A DNA stretch of 64,000 nt from JAKFWF01 sp963732635 (GTDB taxonomy: Bacteria; Pseudomonadota; Alphaproteobacteria; Rhizobiales; Hyphomicrobiaceae): positions 558,001 through 622,000 of the forward strand of contig CAVTAL010000035.1 in NCBI GenBank assembly GCA_963732635.1, written 5' to 3'. Position numbers and translations under genes: made by a program. This document shows, piece after piece, positions 36,956 to 46,268 of the stretch (its first letter is position 1; each line of letters begins with the position of its first letter). A model generated the notes under the pieces. It searched no databases, was not told the DNA's origin, and was given only the letters and a program-made list of their open reading frames with translations.

Positions 36956-37240
36956 TCAGGCCGATCTGAGTTCCACTGCGGGCGCGGCGGCCCGGGCATA
37001 CGGATTGCGCTCTTCCGGGGCTAAATCGACCTTGCGGCAGTTGGGCCCGACGTGGCGATGCCACCCGGTCACGCCATCCTGAGCCGAGCAGATGTAGCGT
37101 CTCATGATCTCCTCGATCATCGAGGCGCCGCCATTCACCTGACCAGTCGTGCCGATCATGCCGCCTGAAGCGGCCATCACAGACATCGCGCCCGCGAAAC
37201 TGGCGATCGCCGTCACCGCGCCGGTAATCCAGAATCTCAT
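36956..37240 (-). CDS. Small secreted hypothetical protein
   Basis: A 94-residue protein with a signal peptide (MRFWITGAVTAIASFAGAMS, cleavage likely after VMAASG or nearby). The mature part has ASMIEEIMRRYICSAQDGVT and a second Cys in HVGPNCRKVD, so a single disulfide is possible. CGGAGGGAAC just before ATG 37240 is a strong ribosome binding site, which decides this start over the open frame to 37303. It is not frameshifted. I do not recognise the family. It lies between the DapA-like gene and the uvrC palindromic element. Confidence 0.65.
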   Translation of the reverse strand: MRFWITGAVTAIASFAGAMSVMAASGGMIGTTGQVNGGASMIEEIMRRYICSAQDGVTGWHRHVGPNCRKVDLAPEERNPYARAAAPAVELRSA

Positions 37241-37330
37241 GTTCCCTCCGTTGCTACATTGCATTGAGCATCTAGCAAACGCGCACTTCGGAGAAAAGTT
37301 CAATTGGTGGGCTGAGCGGTGTGTCTAACG

Positions 37331-38264
37331 TCACTTTTCCCAACGAAAAGCCAGGCAATCGAGCCCCTTGGCGATCTCGATCAGACTTGCGCGGCTGGCC
37401 GGGTGAAGCGGCGTCTGCGGATGGCGCAGCATGTCCGACTTGATGATGCCGCCGTCCTGCATCAGCGCCTTGGCGCAGGCGAGACCGCACTGCCGGTTCT
37501 CGTAGTTGATCAGCGGCAGCCACTTGGCATAGGCGGCTATCGCCGTCGGCGGCGATCGCCCGCGAACCACGGGTCGATGATCTGGCGAATGCCATCGGGA
37601 TAGCCGCCGCCGGTCATCGCGCCGGTGGCGCCGGCGTCGAGATCGGCCATCAGGGTGATGCCTTCTTCGCCGTCCCAGGGGCCGACGATGGCGTCGCCGC
37701 CAAGCTGCGATCAGCTCGCGCAGCTTGGTCGCGGCATGCGGCACCTCGATCTTGAAGTAGCGAGACGTTGGCGATCTCCTTCGCCATGCGGGCCAGGAAC
37801 GGCGCCGACAGCGGCGGTGCCGCTGACCGGCGCATCCTGGATCATGATCGGGATCGAAATCGCGTCCGACACGGTCTGGAAGAATTCGAAGATGCCCGCC
37901 TCCGGAACCCGGATGGTGGCGCCGTGATAGGGCGGCATGATCATCACCATCGCTGCGCCCGCGGCCTCGGCGCGGCGGCTGCGCTCGGCGCAGATGTGCG
38001 AGCCGAAATGGGTGGTGGTCACGATCACCGGCACCCGGCCGGCGACATGGCCGAGGACGCATCGATCAATTGCTCGCGTTCGGCGTCGGTCAGCACGAAC
38101 TGCTCGGAGTAGTTGGCGAGGATGCAGAGGCCGTGCGAGCCGGCATCGATCATGAAGTCGACGCAGCGCTTCTGGCCGCCGATGTCGAGGTTGCCGCGCT
38201 CGTCGAAGATGGTCGGCACCACCGGGAAAACGCCGCCAAGGCGTTTGGTCAACTTCGAGGCCAT
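37331..38264 (-). pseudogene. Dihydrodipicolinate synthase/aldolase family protein, frameshifted
   Basis: A DapA-superfamily TIM-barrel protein of about 305 residues, readable in pieces. It begins MASKLTKRLGGVFPVVPTIF at ATG 38264, with GGAGC upstream. Then RVPVIVTTTHFGSHICAERS, AAMVMIMPPYHGATIRVPEA, SIPIMIQDAPVSGT, and a piece with YFKIEVPHAATKLRELIAA, which contains the Schiff-base Lys position (FKIE), are found. It ends CLAFRWEK at 37331. About five single-base shifts (near 38040, 37815, 37765, 37700, 37550) separate them. It is not the lysine-pathway DapA by sequence feel; more likely a sugar-acid dehydratase/aldolase relative. Sequencing error is the likeliest reason for the shifts. Confidence 0.75.
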
Positions 38265-38478
38265 GATCATTGCTCCGGATGCGCAGCTTGGTGAATGTGT
38301 TCGCGGCAGGCTAGGTGTCACATCCGCGACCGTCAATATGCTGCATACAGGAGGCAGCCGAGCCCGATAGTGGTGGCCGACGATTGCGATCACTTGGCAC
38401 GTTGGCGGTCGATCGATTGCGCTATAGCAAGCACGTTGGGTCGCTCGACAACCAGGTCGAGACATGAGGAATCCATTG

Positions 38479-39801
38479 ATGAGCGCGGTTGCAGATGTCG
38501 ATCGCCGAATGGCGGAACTGGAAGAGCCGTATCCGCTGGCCCGCAAATTCTTTCTGCGGCTCCTGCCGCTGGCAATCATCGCGCTTGCTGCCGTGGTCGG
38601 CGTCGTGGGCTACGCGGTCTAAAATGGCCACTAAATCGGCCTATCTGACGCATGCCACCCGTGTGGCGGACAACATCGCCAACGATGTCGCCAAGAAGTC
38701 ACCGGTCGCGTGGACGCGATTGATCAAAGGCGAAGATTTGTCGGCGGCCGACCTTGAAGCGCTCGTTGCTGTGTTCACGAATGAGCAGGCCGAATATCGC
38801 CTGTCAGCCTTGAAGGTCTATGACCTGACCGGTCGGACCCTGTATTCGTCCAACACCGACGACATCGGTGGCTTCGAACGCAATGCGACGCTGCGCAAGG
38901 TCATCGAAAGTGGCAAAGCCGGCGTCGTGCGGCACGAGGAAGACGATGGCATGGAGCTGTTCGAACTCTATGTGCCGTATGCCAATGCCGGTCGACCGAT
39001 GGCGGTATTTGAATTGTATAAATCGGTTGCTGGCGGCTTGCAGAAGTCCATCGAGAACAGCATCTGGCCGGTAGTCGGCACATTGGCTTCGCTGCTGGCG
39101 GCCGGATTATTGATGCTAATTCCGGTAATTCGGAAAGCCCAGGCGGCAATTACCGCTCGAACCAGTGCCATTATCGAAATGCGCCAGCGACTGAACGGCT
39201 GGTGTCGCGCCAAGCGGTAACCGCCATGCGCTCGGGGGAGCTCGGTCAAGGCCGCCGGAATGCGCGGATCGACTTGACGTTGCTCTATTCCGACGCACGC
39301 AACTTTACGCAGTTTTGCGAAAAATCGGAGCCGGAACACGCTGTGGCGGTTCTCAATCTGTTGATTTCGGCGCAAGTCGAAGAAATTGAGCGCCATGGCG
39401 GCGACATCGACAAGATCATCGGCGACGGCATCCTGGCGCGTTTCGAAGGCGACGGGCGGGAGCGGCGCGCGGTGTTGGCGGCGCAGGCATTGCAGCGGCG
39501 CCTCATGGTGGCCGATTTACCGCTCGCGGTTGGCGTTGGCTTGTATTCCGGTCCGGTTGTCGCCGGCCTGCTCGGGTCTGAGGGGCGGCTCGATTTCACT
39601 ATCATCGGCGATAGTGTGAACGTTGCGGCTCGGCTGTGCGCGGCCGCTCATGCCGGCGAGGTGGTGGTCGACGGCGCAACGCTGGCACGCGCCGATGTGG
39701 CCGGCTTTAGCGGCCCGAACAGCATCGACGTCAAAGGCCGCGAGCACAGTATTTCGGTGCAACGGTGGGCGGTTTTGGGGCAGACGCCCGCACTCGCCTG
39801 A
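38479..39801 (+). pseudogene. Class III adenylate/guanylate cyclase with membrane sensor, two frameshifts
   Basis: Reading across two single-base shifts gives a cyclase of about 440 residues. ATG 38479 (GAGGA upstream) begins SAVADVDRRMAELEEPYPLA, followed by a membrane helix (FFLRLLPLAIIALAAVVGVV). The frame breaks near 38621 (TCTAAAATG), then continues with a periplasmic sensor region (SAYLTHATRVADNIANDVAK) and a second membrane helix (PVVGTLASLLAAGLLMLIPV). A missing base near 39196 precedes the catalytic domain. That domain keeps its metal-binding Asp residues in LLYSDARNFTQF and DKIIGDGILARF, and IIGDSVNVAARL. A sensor cyclase making cAMP is likely. If the shifts are real it is inactive; the second part alone is a 199-codon soluble cyclase domain. 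Confidence 0.75.
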
Positions 39802-39936
39802 CCAACCGAAATTCGGCATGGCGAACCATATCTGCGTCCTTGCTAGCCGTGCGCCGGGGCTTGTGCTATGGCACCGCGCAACGACGCAGTGCAGCAAACG
39901 GCTGCAACATGCTGATCGGCCCCTCAAGGACCTTAT

Positions 39937-41763
39937 ATGCAACTCCGTAATATCGCGATTATCGCGCACGTCGACCATGGCAAAACCACTCTCATCGACG
40001 TGCTGCTGAAGCAGTCCGGCTCGTTCCGCGACAACCAGAAGGTCGCCGAGCGGGCGATGGACTCGAACGATCTCGAGCGCGAGCGCGGCATCACCATTCT
40101 CGCCAAGTGCACGTCACTGGTGTGGAAGGATACCCGCATCAATATCGTCGACACCCCTGGCCACGCCGACTTCGGCGGCGAAGTCGAGCGCATCTTGAAC
40201 ATGGTCGACGGCGTCATCGTGCTGGTCGACGCCTCGGAAGGTCCGCTGCCGCAGACCAAGTTCGTGCTGTCGAAGGCTTTGAAGCGCGGCTTCCGCCCGA
40301 TCGTCGCGATCAACAAGATTGACCGTCCCGACCAGCGCTTCCAGGATGTTCTGAACGAAGTGTTCGACCTGATCGCCAATCTCGATGCCACTGACGAACA
40401 GCTCGACTTCCCGATCCTGTACGGCTCTGGCCGCGACGGCTGGATGGCTTTGTCACCGGATGGCCCGAAGGAGGACATGGCGCCGCTGTTCGACCTTGTA
40501 TTGAAGCACGTGCCGCCGCCGACCATCGAAGAGGGGCCGTTCCGCCTGCTGGCAACCACGCTTGAGGCCGATCCCTATCTCGGCCGCATCCTCACCGGCC
40601 GCATCTCGTCGGGCACCGTCAAGCCCGGTCAGACGATCAAGGCATTGACGCGTGAAGGTGTGCTGATCGAAACGCAGCGTGTCACCAAGGTGCTGGCGTT
40701 CCGTGGGCTCGAACGCACCGCCATCGATGAAGGCGTGGCCGGTGACATCGTCGCCATTGCCGGTATCACCGAGTCGACCGTCGCCGATACTCTTTGCGAC
40801 CCATCGGTCGACACCGCGATTTTCTCGCAGCCGGTTGATCCGCCGACGCTGTCGATGACCTTCCGCATCAACGACGGCCCGTTCGCTGGCCGCGAGGGCG
40901 ACAAGGTGCAGAGCCGCGTGATCCGTGAGCGACTGCTCAAGGAAGCCGAGCGGAACGTTGCCATCAAGATCACCGAGCGTACCGATTCGGACGCTTTCGA
41001 TGTTGCAGGGCGTGGCGAATTGCAGCTCGGCATTCTGATCGAGACGATGCGCCGCGAGGGCTTCGAGCTCACCGTGTCGCGGCCGCAGGTGGTGATGAAG
41101 ACCGACGAGGTCACGGGCCAGCGGCTCGAGCCGATCGAGGAATGCATCATCGACGTCGACGAGCAGCACTCGGGCGTCGTCGTGCAGAAGCTGTCCGAGC
41201 GCAAAGGCGAACTGTTGGAAATGCGCCCGTCGGGTGGCGGCCGCAACCGGCTCGTGTTCCGAGTGCCGACCCGTGGCCTAATCGGCTACCAGGGTGAATT
41301 GCTGACCGATACACGCGGCACCGCCGTCATGAACCGGCTGTTCCATTCCTACGCGCCGCACAAGGGCAGCATCGAAGGCCGCCGCAATGGCGTGCTGCTG
41401 TCGAACGGCGACGGCGAGGCGACAACCTATGCGCTGTTCTATCTGCAGCCGCGCGGCTCCCTGATGATCGATCCGCAGACCAAGGTCTACGGTGGCATGA
41501 TCATCGGCCAGCATACCCGCGACAACGATCTCGAAGTGAATGTCCGTGAAGGCAAGAAGCTGTCGAACGTCCGCGCGGCCGGCAAGGACGACGCACTGAT
41601 CCTGACGCCGCCAATGAAGATGACGCTCGAACGCGCCATGTCCTACATTCAGGACGATGAACTCGTCGAGATCACGCCGCTGTCGATCCGGTTGCGCAAG
41701 CGCTACCTCGACCCGAACGAGCGCAAGCGTCGCGAGCGCGCCAAGGATGCCGAGGTCGCTTGA
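39937..41763 (+). CDS. typA: Translational GTPase TypA/BipA
   Basis: A 608-residue ribosome-associated GTPase needed for growth at low temperature and stress, and for ribosome assembly. G1 is AHVDHGKTT (residues 9-17), G2 RERGITILAK, G3 DTPGHADFGGEV and G4 NKIDR, followed by the EF-G-like domains II, III and V and the BipA-specific C-terminal domain (RGLIGYQGELLTDTRGTAVM, GGMIIGQHTRDNDLEVN). AAGGACC precedes the ATG. It is intact and of family-standard length, in contrast with the damaged genes just upstream. A hairpin lies 28 bp after the stop. Confidence 0.97.
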   Translation: MQLRNIAIIAHVDHGKTTLIDVLLKQSGSFRDNQKVAERAMDSNDLERERGITILAKCTSLVWKDTRINIVDTPGHADFGGEVERILNMVDGVIVLVDASEGPLPQTKFVLSKALKRGFRPIVAINKIDRPDQRFQDVLNEVFDLIANLDATDEQLDFPILYGSGRDGWMALSPDGPKEDMAPLFDLVLKHVPPPTIEEGPFRLLATTLEADPYLGRILTGRISSGTVKPGQTIKALTREGVLIETQRVTKVLAFRGLERTAIDEGVAGDIVAIAGITESTVADTLCDPSVDTAIFSQPVDPPTLSMTFRINDGPFAGREGDKVQSRVIRERLLKEAERNVAIKITERTDSDAFDVAGRGELQLGILIETMRREGFELTVSRPQVVMKTDEVTGQRLEPIEECIIDVDEQHSGVVVQKLSERKGELLEMRPSGGGRNRLVFRVPTRGLIGYQGELLTDTRGTAVMNRLFHSYAPHKGSIEGRRNGVLLSNGDGEATTYALFYLQPRGSLMIDPQTKVYGGMIIGQHTRDNDLEVNVREGKKLSNVRAAGKDDALILTPPMKMTLERAMSYIQDDELVEITPLSIRLRKRYLDPNERKRRERAKDAEVA

Positions 41764-41783
41764 AACCAAGGCTCTAGTATCGC

Positions 41784-41816
41784 AACAAAAAAAGGCCTCC
41801 CGCGTTGGGAGGCCTT
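41784..41816. terminator. Hairpin after typA, and the 322-bp gap that holds it
   Basis: A 10-bp perfect stem AAGGCCTCCC/GGGAGGCCTT (41792-41801 and 41807-41816) is preceded by a run of A residues, so the classic T-tract appears only on the minus strand. On the plus strand it can act only as a weak terminator or 3'-end protector for typA. The rest of 41764-42085 has no supportable gene. It contains a TGCATTGCA dyad at 41850-41858 and an AT-rich stretch before 42000 that may be the promoter of the next gene. Confidence 0.6.
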
Positions 41817-42085
41817 AAGTTGGACTGACAATGAAGGCGCCGAAGCGCTTGCATTGCATTTCGATCCTACAACATCGGCTCTTGTTCGGGCCGACCATTG
41901 ATGCGACCGAGCCATTCGAATTTGACCGGGCTTAGGTCTTGATTGCTTCATAATTTGCTAACCAGCTGATAAAATAGCCAAATCAGCGCGGCGTGATCGT
42001 CTGGGTCGCCGCATTTGCCAACGAAATGTCAACACCACATCGGTAAGACCATTGATCGGCCGTTCGTCACGGTTGTTACCAATGG

Positions 42086-42598
42086 ATGTCGACTATGCAA
42101 GCTCCTTCAATGCCTGATACGGCCCCGGTGGTACTCGGCAAGACCGAGGCTGGCCGATCAATCGTCGGCGGCTTCAATATGCACATGCTGTCGCCGATAA
42201 TCCTCGGGTTGTCGTCGCCGCTGTTGATGATCGGGCTATTTGATCCGTCCGGACTGCGGCATGGCCGATTGGTGATCCTAGCTTTGCTGGTATCGCTGTT
42301 GGTGCTGTCGACCCTTCTGTTCGCACTCAGCCTCGTCTGGCCCGGCGAGACGACGTCGGTGATCTTTCACGTCAAAACGCGCAAGGTCGAATTCGTGCAA
42401 AGCGGCTTGCTTGCCAACTCCAGTGTCGAAGTGCATTTCGATCAGATTGCCTCGATCGGTGTTGCCTCCCGATTCGACCGCGACGGCTATCCGTTCACCC
42501 AGTCCGAGGTGAAGTTGCGCGATGGGCAGCGCGTCGCGCTGCCGCCGGGCACCAGGCCGGAAGCAGTCGAAACCGCGCGCCGCGCCTTGGGGCTGTAA
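42086..42598 (+). CDS. Hypothetical membrane protein
   Basis: A 170-residue protein with a Pro-rich N-terminus, two membrane helices (about residues 33-52, MLSPIILGLSSPLLMIGLF, and 62-86, VILALLVSLLVLSTLLFALS), and a C-terminal soluble beta-rich domain (SVIFHVKTRKVEFVQSGLLA, VEVHFDQIASIGVASRFDRD). The soluble part resembles PH-like/YdbT-type membrane-anchored domains, but no confident family is recognised. ATG 42086 is used; ATG 42095 is an alternative. The helicase-like gene follows 57 bp later on the same strand. Confidence 0.62.
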   Translation: MSTMQAPSMPDTAPVVLGKTEAGRSIVGGFNMHMLSPIILGLSSPLLMIGLFDPSGLRHGRLVILALLVSLLVLSTLLFALSLVWPGETTSVIFHVKTRKVEFVQSGLLANSSVEVHFDQIASIGVASRFDRDGYPFTQSEVKLRDGQRVALPPGTRPEAVETARRALGL

Positions 42599-42655
42599 GC
42601 GGCGACCCGGATCGGCTAAGCAGGACCGGACCTCATTGGCCCGGACCTCGAACAC

Positions 42656-44023
42656 TTGTCGACCTTGATCCCAACGAACTACGGCCCAGGCATCGCTGGG
42701 GCCTGGCCGGCCGGTTTGACGCCGACCGCCGAATACGAAGCCGCGGCCCGCTTTCTGGCCCAGGGTGGTCAGGGACATCTGTTCATCACCGGCCGTGCTG
42801 GAACGGGCAAGTCGACGCTGTTGCGCGCGTTGCGCGACATGCTGACGGTGCCCAATGTCGTGGTGGCGCCGACCGGGCTTGCGGCAGTGACGGCCGGTGG
42901 CCAGACCATCCACTCGTTCTTCGGGTTTCCGCCCAAACTGATCCAATCCGGTGACATTCGCCGCAGCCGCAATGGCTCGATCATGCGGCGGTTGCAGGTG
43001 CTGATCATCGACGAGGTTTCGATGGTGCGCTCCGACCTGATGAACGCTATCGATTTGAGCCTGCGCATCAATCGCGGCCGGCCGCGCGAACCGTTCGGCG
43101 GCGTCCGATTAATGTTGTTCGGCGATCTGCATCAGTTGCCGCCGGTGGTGCAGCGTGGCGAGGAGGCGGAGTTTCTCGAAAGTGAGCACGGAGGGCCGTT
43201 CTTTTTCAGCATCGGCGCGCTGCGCGAAGGCGCCGGCACCACGCTACTGGAGTTGGGCGAGGTTTTCCGACAACGCGATGAAGCGTTACTCGATGTCTTG
43301 AACCGGGTGCGTGAAGGGGCGGCCAGCGAGGAAGACCTAGGGCTGTTGAACGCGCGCGTGTCGCCGGTGCGCACGCTTTCCGAGGGCGATCCTTATGTCA
43401 TTCTCACGCCCACCAATGCGGCTGCCCAGCGGATAAATACAGCATTTCTCGAAGCCCTGCCCGGCCTCGCCACCATCTTCGAGGCGACGGTGACCGGCGA
43501 ATTCAACGACAGCGCGCAACCGACCGATCCGGCGCTTTCGCTGAAGCCGCGCGCCAAGGTGATCATGCTGCGCAACGACCCTGATGGCCGTTGGGTCAAC
43601 GGCACCATCGGCAGAATTTCCCGGCTGGAGGAAACTAGGGCCTTCGTTGAGATTGACGGCCGCGAATACGAAATCGAGCAGGTGTCGTGGGAAAACCGCC
43701 GCTACGCCTACGACACGGCAGCGGAAAAAATCGTCGAGACGATTGCCGGCACCTTCAAGCAGTTGCCGATGCGGCTGGCCTGGGCGCTGACGATCCACAA
43801 GAGCCAGGGTCTGACTTTGGACAAAGTTTACATCGATCTCGGCCGCGGCACGTTCGCCCATGGGCAAGCCTATGTCGCACTGTCGCGCTGTCGGACGCTC
43901 GAAGGCCTTTCACTCGCTCGTCCACTGCGCGGAACAGACATCATGTTTGATCCGGCAGCCATGGGTTATAGAGATCTTTTTTCTCCACTGGACATTGCTG
44001 CATTGCAGCATGAGCGAGGCTGA
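42656..44023 (+). CDS. Pif1-like ATP-dependent DNA helicase (AAA family)
   Basis: A 455-residue superfamily 1B helicase. Walker A FITGRAGTGKSTLLRALRD (residues about 43-61), motif Ia VVVAPTGLAAVTAGGQTIHS, Walker B VLIIDEVSMVRSDLMNAI, motif III LMLFGDLHQLPPVV, and C-terminal motifs V and VI in LTIHKSQGLTLDKVYID and GQAYVALSRCRTLEGL are all present. These are the Pif1/RecD2 signatures; no N-terminal RecD2 extension exists. It should translocate 5' to 3' on ssDNA. Neither ATG nor GTG fits well: TTG 42656 (used) and TTG 42716 are candidates. The 3' end contains a CTGCATTGCAG dyad. Confidence 0.85.
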   Translation: MSTLIPTNYGPGIAGAWPAGLTPTAEYEAAARFLAQGGQGHLFITGRAGTGKSTLLRALRDMLTVPNVVVAPTGLAAVTAGGQTIHSFFGFPPKLIQSGDIRRSRNGSIMRRLQVLIIDEVSMVRSDLMNAIDLSLRINRGRPREPFGGVRLMLFGDLHQLPPVVQRGEEAEFLESEHGGPFFFSIGALREGAGTTLLELGEVFRQRDEALLDVLNRVREGAASEEDLGLLNARVSPVRTLSEGDPYVILTPTNAAAQRINTAFLEALPGLATIFEATVTGEFNDSAQPTDPALSLKPRAKVIMLRNDPDGRWVNGTIGRISRLEETRAFVEIDGREYEIEQVSWENRRYAYDTAAEKIVETIAGTFKQLPMRLAWALTIHKSQGLTLDKVYIDLGRGTFAHGQAYVALSRCRTLEGLSLARPLRGTDIMFDPAAMGYRDLFSPLDIAALQHERG

Positions 44024-44347
44024 GAGGGCTTCGGCTCTGGCAATTGCCAGGTAATTGTGCATGTTCGCATCTGATGTGCGGGTTTCCTTTGCGGAAGCCC
44101 TCAATTGAACGACGAATAGCGCCCCAAGAATGGGCGATTTTAAGCCTGCGACAATTTGGCGTGCCGCGTCGCAATATCATTTATGTTGCACTGCAAGATA
44201 TCCTGCACTATGTTGCGATTACTGAACACGGCGACGGCCGGCGAGATGCTCCTTGTAGGGCAACGTCAACCGGCGCGGTCCAGCCACCGACAGAATGCGA
44301 ATTACCCGCGAGCACGGGTCAGTCAACTCAGCGATCAGGAGCAAGTC
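43996..44347. promoter_or_regulatory. Phasin upstream region with TGC-rich dyads (candidate PhaR sites)
   Basis: TGCTGC-ATT-GCAGCA at 43996-44010 overlaps the helicase 3' end, and TTGCACTGCAA at 44186-44196 lies in the 324-bp gap. Both centre on TGCA-N-TGCA. The first also fits the TGCRNYGCASMA consensus that I recall for Bradyrhizobium PhaR. The gap is moderately AT-rich and holds no supportable gene; AGGAG lies 7 bp before the phasin ATG. The combination suggests a PhaR-repressed phasin promoter, as in other polyhydroxybutyrate producers. Confidence 0.5.
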
Positions 44348-44809
44348 ATGAACGTCAACGACCAGTTTACCCGCCAGGCCCAGGATATGTTCAACGCCGC
44401 CAAGGATGCCCGCATCCCCGAGAACGTTCAGCATATGGCCGAAGAAGGCGTCGCCAAGACCCGTGAAGCCTACCAGAAGATGAACGCGGTCACCAAGGAC
44501 GGCGTCAAGGTCATGGAAGACGTGCTGCTGACCGCCCACGCTGGTGCCAAGACGATCAGCGAGAAGGTCATGCATAACGCGATGGCCAACACCGAAGCCG
44601 CCTTCGACGCCGCTCAGGCGATCGCTCGCTGCCGTTCGATCCCGGAAGCAGCGAAGCTGCAGGCCGACTTCATGCAGCAGCAGTTCGCCATTGCCGGCGC
44701 GCAGACGAAAGAGTTCTTTGAGCTGTCGACGAAGGTCGCCCGCCAGACGTTCGAGACCATGAACGCTGCCGCGACCAAGACTTTCGAGCAGGTAAAGAAG
44801 TCGGCCTGA
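44348..44809 (+). CDS. Phasin
   Basis: A 153-residue Phasin_2-type protein that coats polyhydroxyalkanoate granules or acts as a general amphipathic chaperone. It is almost wholly helical, begins NVNDQFTRQAQDMFNAAKDA and has the heptad-like core QADFMQQQFAIAGAQTKEFF followed by LSTKVARQTFETMNAAATKT. No membrane segment, and a single Cys. ATG 44348 with AGGAG at a 7-bp spacing was preferred over the open frame to 44156. A rho-independent terminator follows, so it is monocistronic. Confidence 0.9.
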   Translation: MNVNDQFTRQAQDMFNAAKDARIPENVQHMAEEGVAKTREAYQKMNAVTKDGVKVMEDVLLTAHAGAKTISEKVMHNAMANTEAAFDAAQAIARCRSIPEAAKLQADFMQQQFAIAGAQTKEFFELSTKVARQTFETMNAAATKTFEQVKKSA

Positions 44810-44835
44810 TCGCCACTACTACCAATACGAATTCA

Positions 44836-44866
44836 AGCCCGGCGCGCATGCGTGCCGGGCTTTTTC
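44836..44866 (+). terminator. Intrinsic terminator of the phasin gene
   Basis: Stem AGCCCGGC/GCCGGGCT (44836-44843 and 44854-44861) with an inner CGCATGCG self-pairing loop is followed by five T residues, 27 bp after the phasin stop. Confidence 0.9.
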
Positions 44867-44966
44867 GTGCGCGCGGCCTGCCGCCAACATCGTTTGAAGT
44901 AGGCATTTTAGCGACTCTCAAAAATGGTACTATTCAAGTGCCGCGCGATGTCGCACAATTCCTCCC

Positions 44967-45476
44967 ATGATAGGTTCGCGTTCCCAAGTACGTGTACGTC
45001 GCGGCAAGCTCGCCGATGCGAAGCCGCTTGCGGAAGTGTTCCGCGAATCCTGGGAGCTGGCTTATCGCGGCATCATCCCCCATCTGCACCTTGAGACGAT
45101 GATCAGACGTCGTGGGCCCGAGTGGTGGCGTACGATGATCCGCTCCGGCGACACTCTGTTCGTACTTGAAGTGGCTGGTCAGGTTGCGGGCTATGCAACT
45201 TGCGGCGTGTCGCGTTCGCGCGGAACCCAACAGGGCGAGATCTACGAAATCTATCTGTCACCGGCCTATCAGGGATTGGGTCTCGGCGAGTATCTGTTCG
45301 AAGCCTGCCGGCATGCACTCGACATGCGCCGGCTCAATGGCATGGTGATCTGGGCACTCGCTGAAAACGCTGGCGCGATTGACTTCTATTGGCGTCGAGG
45401 CGGCCGGCCGATTGCGCGTCGCGCCGACAAGATCGGCAACGCCAAGCTCGCCAAGCTGGCGTTCGCCTGGGCCTGA
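44967..45476 (+). CDS. GNAT family N-acetyltransferase
   Basis: A 169-residue acetyl-CoA-dependent acyltransferase. The fold starts VRVRRGKLADAKPLAEVFRE. The acetyl-CoA pyrophosphate-binding loop is LSPAYQGLGLGEYLFEACRH (Q-x-x-G-x-G/L pattern at about residues 99-106), and motif B includes LAENAGAIDFYWRRGGRP. The acceptor is unknown (RimI-like or small-molecule acetylation). No ribosome binding site is apparent before ATG 44967. It stands between the phasin and ppa without evident operon links. Confidence 0.85.
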   Translation: MIGSRSQVRVRRGKLADAKPLAEVFRESWELAYRGIIPHLHLETMIRRRGPEWWRTMIRSGDTLFVLEVAGQVAGYATCGVSRSRGTQQGEIYEIYLSPAYQGLGLGEYLFEACRHALDMRRLNGMVIWALAENAGAIDFYWRRGGRPIARRADKIGNAKLAKLAFAWA

Positions 45477-45719
45477 GCGATATTCGGCCACCCATCGAAT
45501 GGGCCCAATGGAGGCGGTTCATCGCGATCTGCACGGTGGCCGCCTTCCTGGCAAAGCTTCGAGCGGGCTGGGTATCGGCAAAGGCATAAATGGATACTTC
45601 CGCCGATATCGTCCATCAGGAGGATTGTAGCCGAGCGGCGGCTGCGGCAGAACAGGGGGCGAAGCAATGTGTGCTTCGAAACCTTCGTCAAACTCGCACC
45701 CAGACCGGGACCACACCCC

Positions 45720-46268
45720 ATGCGCCTTGATGCCATTCCATCCGGCAAGAACCCACCCGACGACATTAATGTGATTGTCGAGGTGCCCGTCGGTGGCGAG
45801 CCGATCAAATATGAAATGGACAAAGCGTCCGGCACGCTGTTCGTAGATCGCTTCTTGTATACGCCGATGCGCTATCCTGGAAACTACGGGTTCGTCCCAC
45901 ACACGCTTTCCGCTGATGGCGATCCGATCGACGTGCTGGTTTGCAATACGCGCGCGATCGTACCGGGCGCGGTGATCAACTGCCGGCCGGTCGGCGTGCT
46001 CGTCATGGAGGACGACGGCGGCGGCGACGAGAAGATCATAGCGGTGCCGAGTGCGAAACTCACCAAGCGCTATGAGAAGGTCGTCAACTATACGGACCTG
46101 CCGGAAATTTCGATGCAGCAGATCGAGCATTTTTTCCGGCACTACAAGGACCTCGAGCCCGGCAAGTGGGTGAAAATCCATCATTGGGGCGACTCCGATG
46201 AGGCCCGGGCCTTGATCACGCAGGCGCTCGAACGCGAGGCCAAGGCAAAGTTGAAGGGTGGCGCATGA
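45720..46268 (+). CDS. ppa: Inorganic pyrophosphatase
   Basis: A family I soluble pyrophosphatase of 182 residues that hydrolyses PPi and so pulls biosynthetic reactions forward. Active-site segments are visible: VPVGGEPIKYEMDKASG (Lys and Glu), MRYPGNYGFVPHTL, DGDPIDVLVCN (the D-x-D-P-x-D metal signature), EDDGGGDEKIIAVP and HFFRHYKDLEPGKWVKI. The ATG at 45720 gives the usual length; a longer frame to 45669 adds a poor N-terminus. It overlaps dapB by 4 bp, so the two are translationally coupled. Confidence 0.96.
   Translation: MRLDAIPSGKNPPDDINVIVEVPVGGEPIKYEMDKASGTLFVDRFLYTPMRYPGNYGFVPHTLSADGDPIDVLVCNTRAIVPGAVINCRPVGVLVMEDDGGGDEKIIAVPSAKLTKRYEKVVNYTDLPEISMQQIEHFFRHYKDLEPGKWVKIHHWGDSDEARALITQALEREAKAKLKGGA

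Noticed and set aside
36717..37064. 115-codon minus-strand frame crossing the uvrC start
   Set aside because: It translates the palindromic element and the uvrC 5' end in the wrong frame; no start signal.
44156..44347. Longer phasin N-terminus
   Set aside because: The extra codons cover the dyad and promoter-like region; AGGAG and family-like sequence both point to ATG 44348.
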